Shown: in pieces, positions 13,201 to 13,782 of the stretch
Layout of the letters: every line of letters begins with the position of its first letter
Position numbering within the stretch: position 1 is the stretch's first letter
Source of the DNA: Elusimicrobiota bacterium
Lineage (GTDB): Bacteria; Elusimicrobiota; Elusimicrobia; O2-12-FULL-59-9
Length of the DNA: 13,782 bases
Direction: 5' to 3'
Assembly: GCA_016206405.1 (NCBI GenBank)
Contig: JACQRQ010000086.1
Coordinates: forward strand, 1-13,782
Translations under genes and position numbers: made by a program
The notes under the pieces: model-generated
Seen by the model: the letters and a program-made list of their open reading frames with translations, nothing else
What the model was told of the DNA's origin: nothing
Database searches by the model: none

Positions 13201-13782
13201 ACGCTCGCCTGTCCGCCCAGCTTGCCTTCGATGCCGACCTCCCGCGCCACGGTCGTCACCTGATCGGCGAACACAGCCAGGGTGTCGATCATCCCATTGA
13301 TGGTCTCAGCGAGCTCCGCGATTTCGCCCTTGACCTCCAGCACCAGTTTCCTCTTAAGGTCGCCGTTGGCCACGGCGGTCACCACCTTGGCGATGCCGCG
13401 CACCTGGGTGGTGAGATTGGCGGCCATGGAATTGACATTGTCGGTCAGGTCCTTCCAGGTGCCGGCAACGCCTTTGACCTGGGCCTGTCCGCCTAGTTTG
13501 CCCTCTGTGCCCACCTCGCGGGCCACGCGGGTGACCTCCGAGGCAAATGAACTGAGTTGGTCCACCATGGTATTGATGGTGTTTTTGAGCTCCAGAATTT
13601 CGCCTTGAACAGAAACGGTGATTTTCTTGGAAAGATCGCCCTTGGCCACGGCGGTCGTCACATCGGCGATATTGCGCACCTGGGACGTCAAGTTCGACGC
13701 CATCGAATTGACGTTGTCGGTCAGGTCTTTCCAAGTGCCGGCCACGCCCTTGACCGTCGCCTGTCCGCCGAGCTTGCCTTCG
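10251..13782 (-). CDS. Multi-HAMP GAF hybrid histidine kinase with three receiver domains, N-terminus beyond window
   Basis: The frame is open to the window end; the GTG at 13745 is internal, and numbering starts there. Order: 92-residue HAMP repeats at 1-92, 93-184 and 185-250, each with a TDNVN motif; a GAF-like domain (about 270-415); a Gln/Glu-rich coiled coil (425-480); HisKA with H491 in NTSHELRTPLNSL; ATPase with N611, DTGIGIP (652-658) and GTGLGLS (682-688); then three receivers. Receiver 1 has D784-D786, D828, S858, K877; receiver 3 has D1050-D1052, D1095, T1125, K1147. Receiver 2 keeps D908, D950 and K1000 but has E-G-D for the acidic pair and Gly where Ser/Thr is expected (ILYGPN), so it may be a poor phosphate acceptor. 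No membrane span is visible, as in cytosolic poly-HAMP kinases such as fungal Nik1. Signal unknown. Confidence 0.92.
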   Translation of the reverse strand, partial: EGKLGGQATVKGVAGTWKDLTDNVNSMASNLTSQVRNIADVTTAVAKGDLSKKITVSVQGEILELKNTINTMVDQLSSFASEVTRVAREVGTEGKLGGQAQVKGVAGTWKDLTDNVNSMAANLTTQVRGIAKVVTAVANGDLKRKLVLEVKGEIAELAETINGMIDTLAVFADQVTTVAREVGIEGKLGGQASVPGAAGLWRHLTDNVNQLAANLTTQVRAIADVATAVTKGDLTRSIAVEAQGEVASLKDNINEMIRNLKETPRENKEQDWLKTNLAKFTRMLQGQRDLLAVSHLILSELAPLVEAQHGVFYITEVKDKDKDNARGLRLLAGYAHKEGKSLPRWINLGESLIGQCAVEKKSFRLTDIPDGFVPISTALGAAPPRNIAILPALFEGEVKAVLELASLRPLTDVHMAFLEQLTESIGIVLNTIAATTRTEELLKQSQALTEELKETNRRLEQQNQEVEQKNREVEQARVSLEEKAAQLALTSKYKSQFLANTSHELRTPLNSLLILSKTLTENQEGNLTPKQVEFAKTIHASGSDLLELINDILDLSKIESGTMVLDIGPIPFHALHDYVERTSRHVALAKGLEFSIDLAPDLPQAITTDSKRLQQVLKNLLSNAFKFTERGQVSMHVAVAREGWSPDNEPLNTAKTVIALAVTDTGIGIPKDKQQIIFEAFQQADGTTNRKYGGTGLGLSISREIARLLGGELGLKSVPGEGSTFTLFLPVSYVASNRRPAVSIPPFAGIAEQVSGDVPMEGIIGATVESSSLSEVEMHDDRASLQSKDRVLLVVDDDPSFARILMDMARVVGFKVLASSRADRALTLTKNYKPHALILDIRLPDADGWTVLDRIKHDMNTRHIPVYVISGGEDRRRGAQLGAMGFLQKPAAKEILEETLKRIHAFIERDVKRLLVVEGDASCRSKIIDLIGNGGIQTTAVSSGTEAIATLKAGSFDCMVLDPALPDVSAAELLRSLSLQSIQLPVILYGPNNPSKEQAADLELAAGGMLVKDATSPERLLDRALLLLHRPCASLQEPQKRLLEAVRQDDPVLAGRKVLVVDDDVRNIFALTTVLERYKIQVVYAESGRQALASLNVTPDVDIVLMDIMMPAMDGYETTRAIRRMEKFGELPIIALTAKAMKGDREKCIEAGASDYIAKPVDMEYLCSLLRVWISR
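12996..13782 (-). repeat. 276-bp coding tandem repeat of HAMP units
   Basis: The HAMP region of the hybrid kinase is built of units of exactly 92 codons. Boundaries by VAGTWKDL-like starts fall at 13745, 13469 and 13193, with part of another unit running off the window. DNA similarity is high between the first two units (for example around 13436-13500 and 13712-13776) and lower in the third, which fades into the GAF linker near 12996. In-frame unit length means recombination could add or delete whole units without breaking the gene. Confidence 0.85.

Overview
This is a bacterial chromosomal window, probably from an uncultivated Gram-negative (diderm) lineage. The evidence is a BamA/Omp85-type outer-membrane barrel ending in Phe, FixC/FixX electron-transfer proteins, and large soluble hybrid histidine kinases. 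Both flanks are visibly GC-rich; the middle (about 2.4-6.5 kb) is more mixed and partly AT-rich. No rRNA, tRNA or diagnostic marker allows a firm phylum call. Elusimicrobiota or a similar candidate lineage is only a guess.

Layout. (1) 1-539, + strand: C-terminal end of an Omp85/BamA-like surface antigen. (2) 546-3774: an apparent insertion bounded by two arrays of the octamer AGTGGTAR. It holds two toxin-antitoxin modules transcribed divergently from one 323-bp AT-rich intergenic region: abiEi-abiEii on the minus strand and xre-res on the plus strand. That intergenic region has two 21-bp inverted-repeat operators on the abiE promoter, a separate perfect 10-bp inverted repeat upstream of the xre promoter, and strong sigma-70-like promoters. 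(3) 3972-4520, + strand: a DUF4160-DUF2442 pair. (4) 4587-5096: an unrecognised protein, followed by an imperfect palindrome with the architecture of an integron attC site (5106-5177). (5) 5191-6477, + strand: a TIR-domain protein with unassigned N- and C-terminal regions, a candidate NAD-consuming defence effector. (6) 6478-6774: intergenic between convergent genes, dominated by a long branched palindrome. (7) 6775-13782, minus strand: a multi-HAMP GAF hybrid kinase with three receiver domains (cut by the window end), a receiver-histidine kinase, then an operon of response regulator, fixC and fixX with its own promoter.

The middle reads as an accessory TA/defence hotspot between conserved genes. 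It includes two predicted NAD+-attacking enzymes (RES and TIR) and one predicted tRNA-modifying nucleotidyltransferase toxin (AbiEii). The right side is a signalling block whose last regulator is transcriptionally and apparently translationally coupled to the FixCX quinone-reducing branch of an electron-transfer flavoprotein system. fixA/fixB are not in the window.
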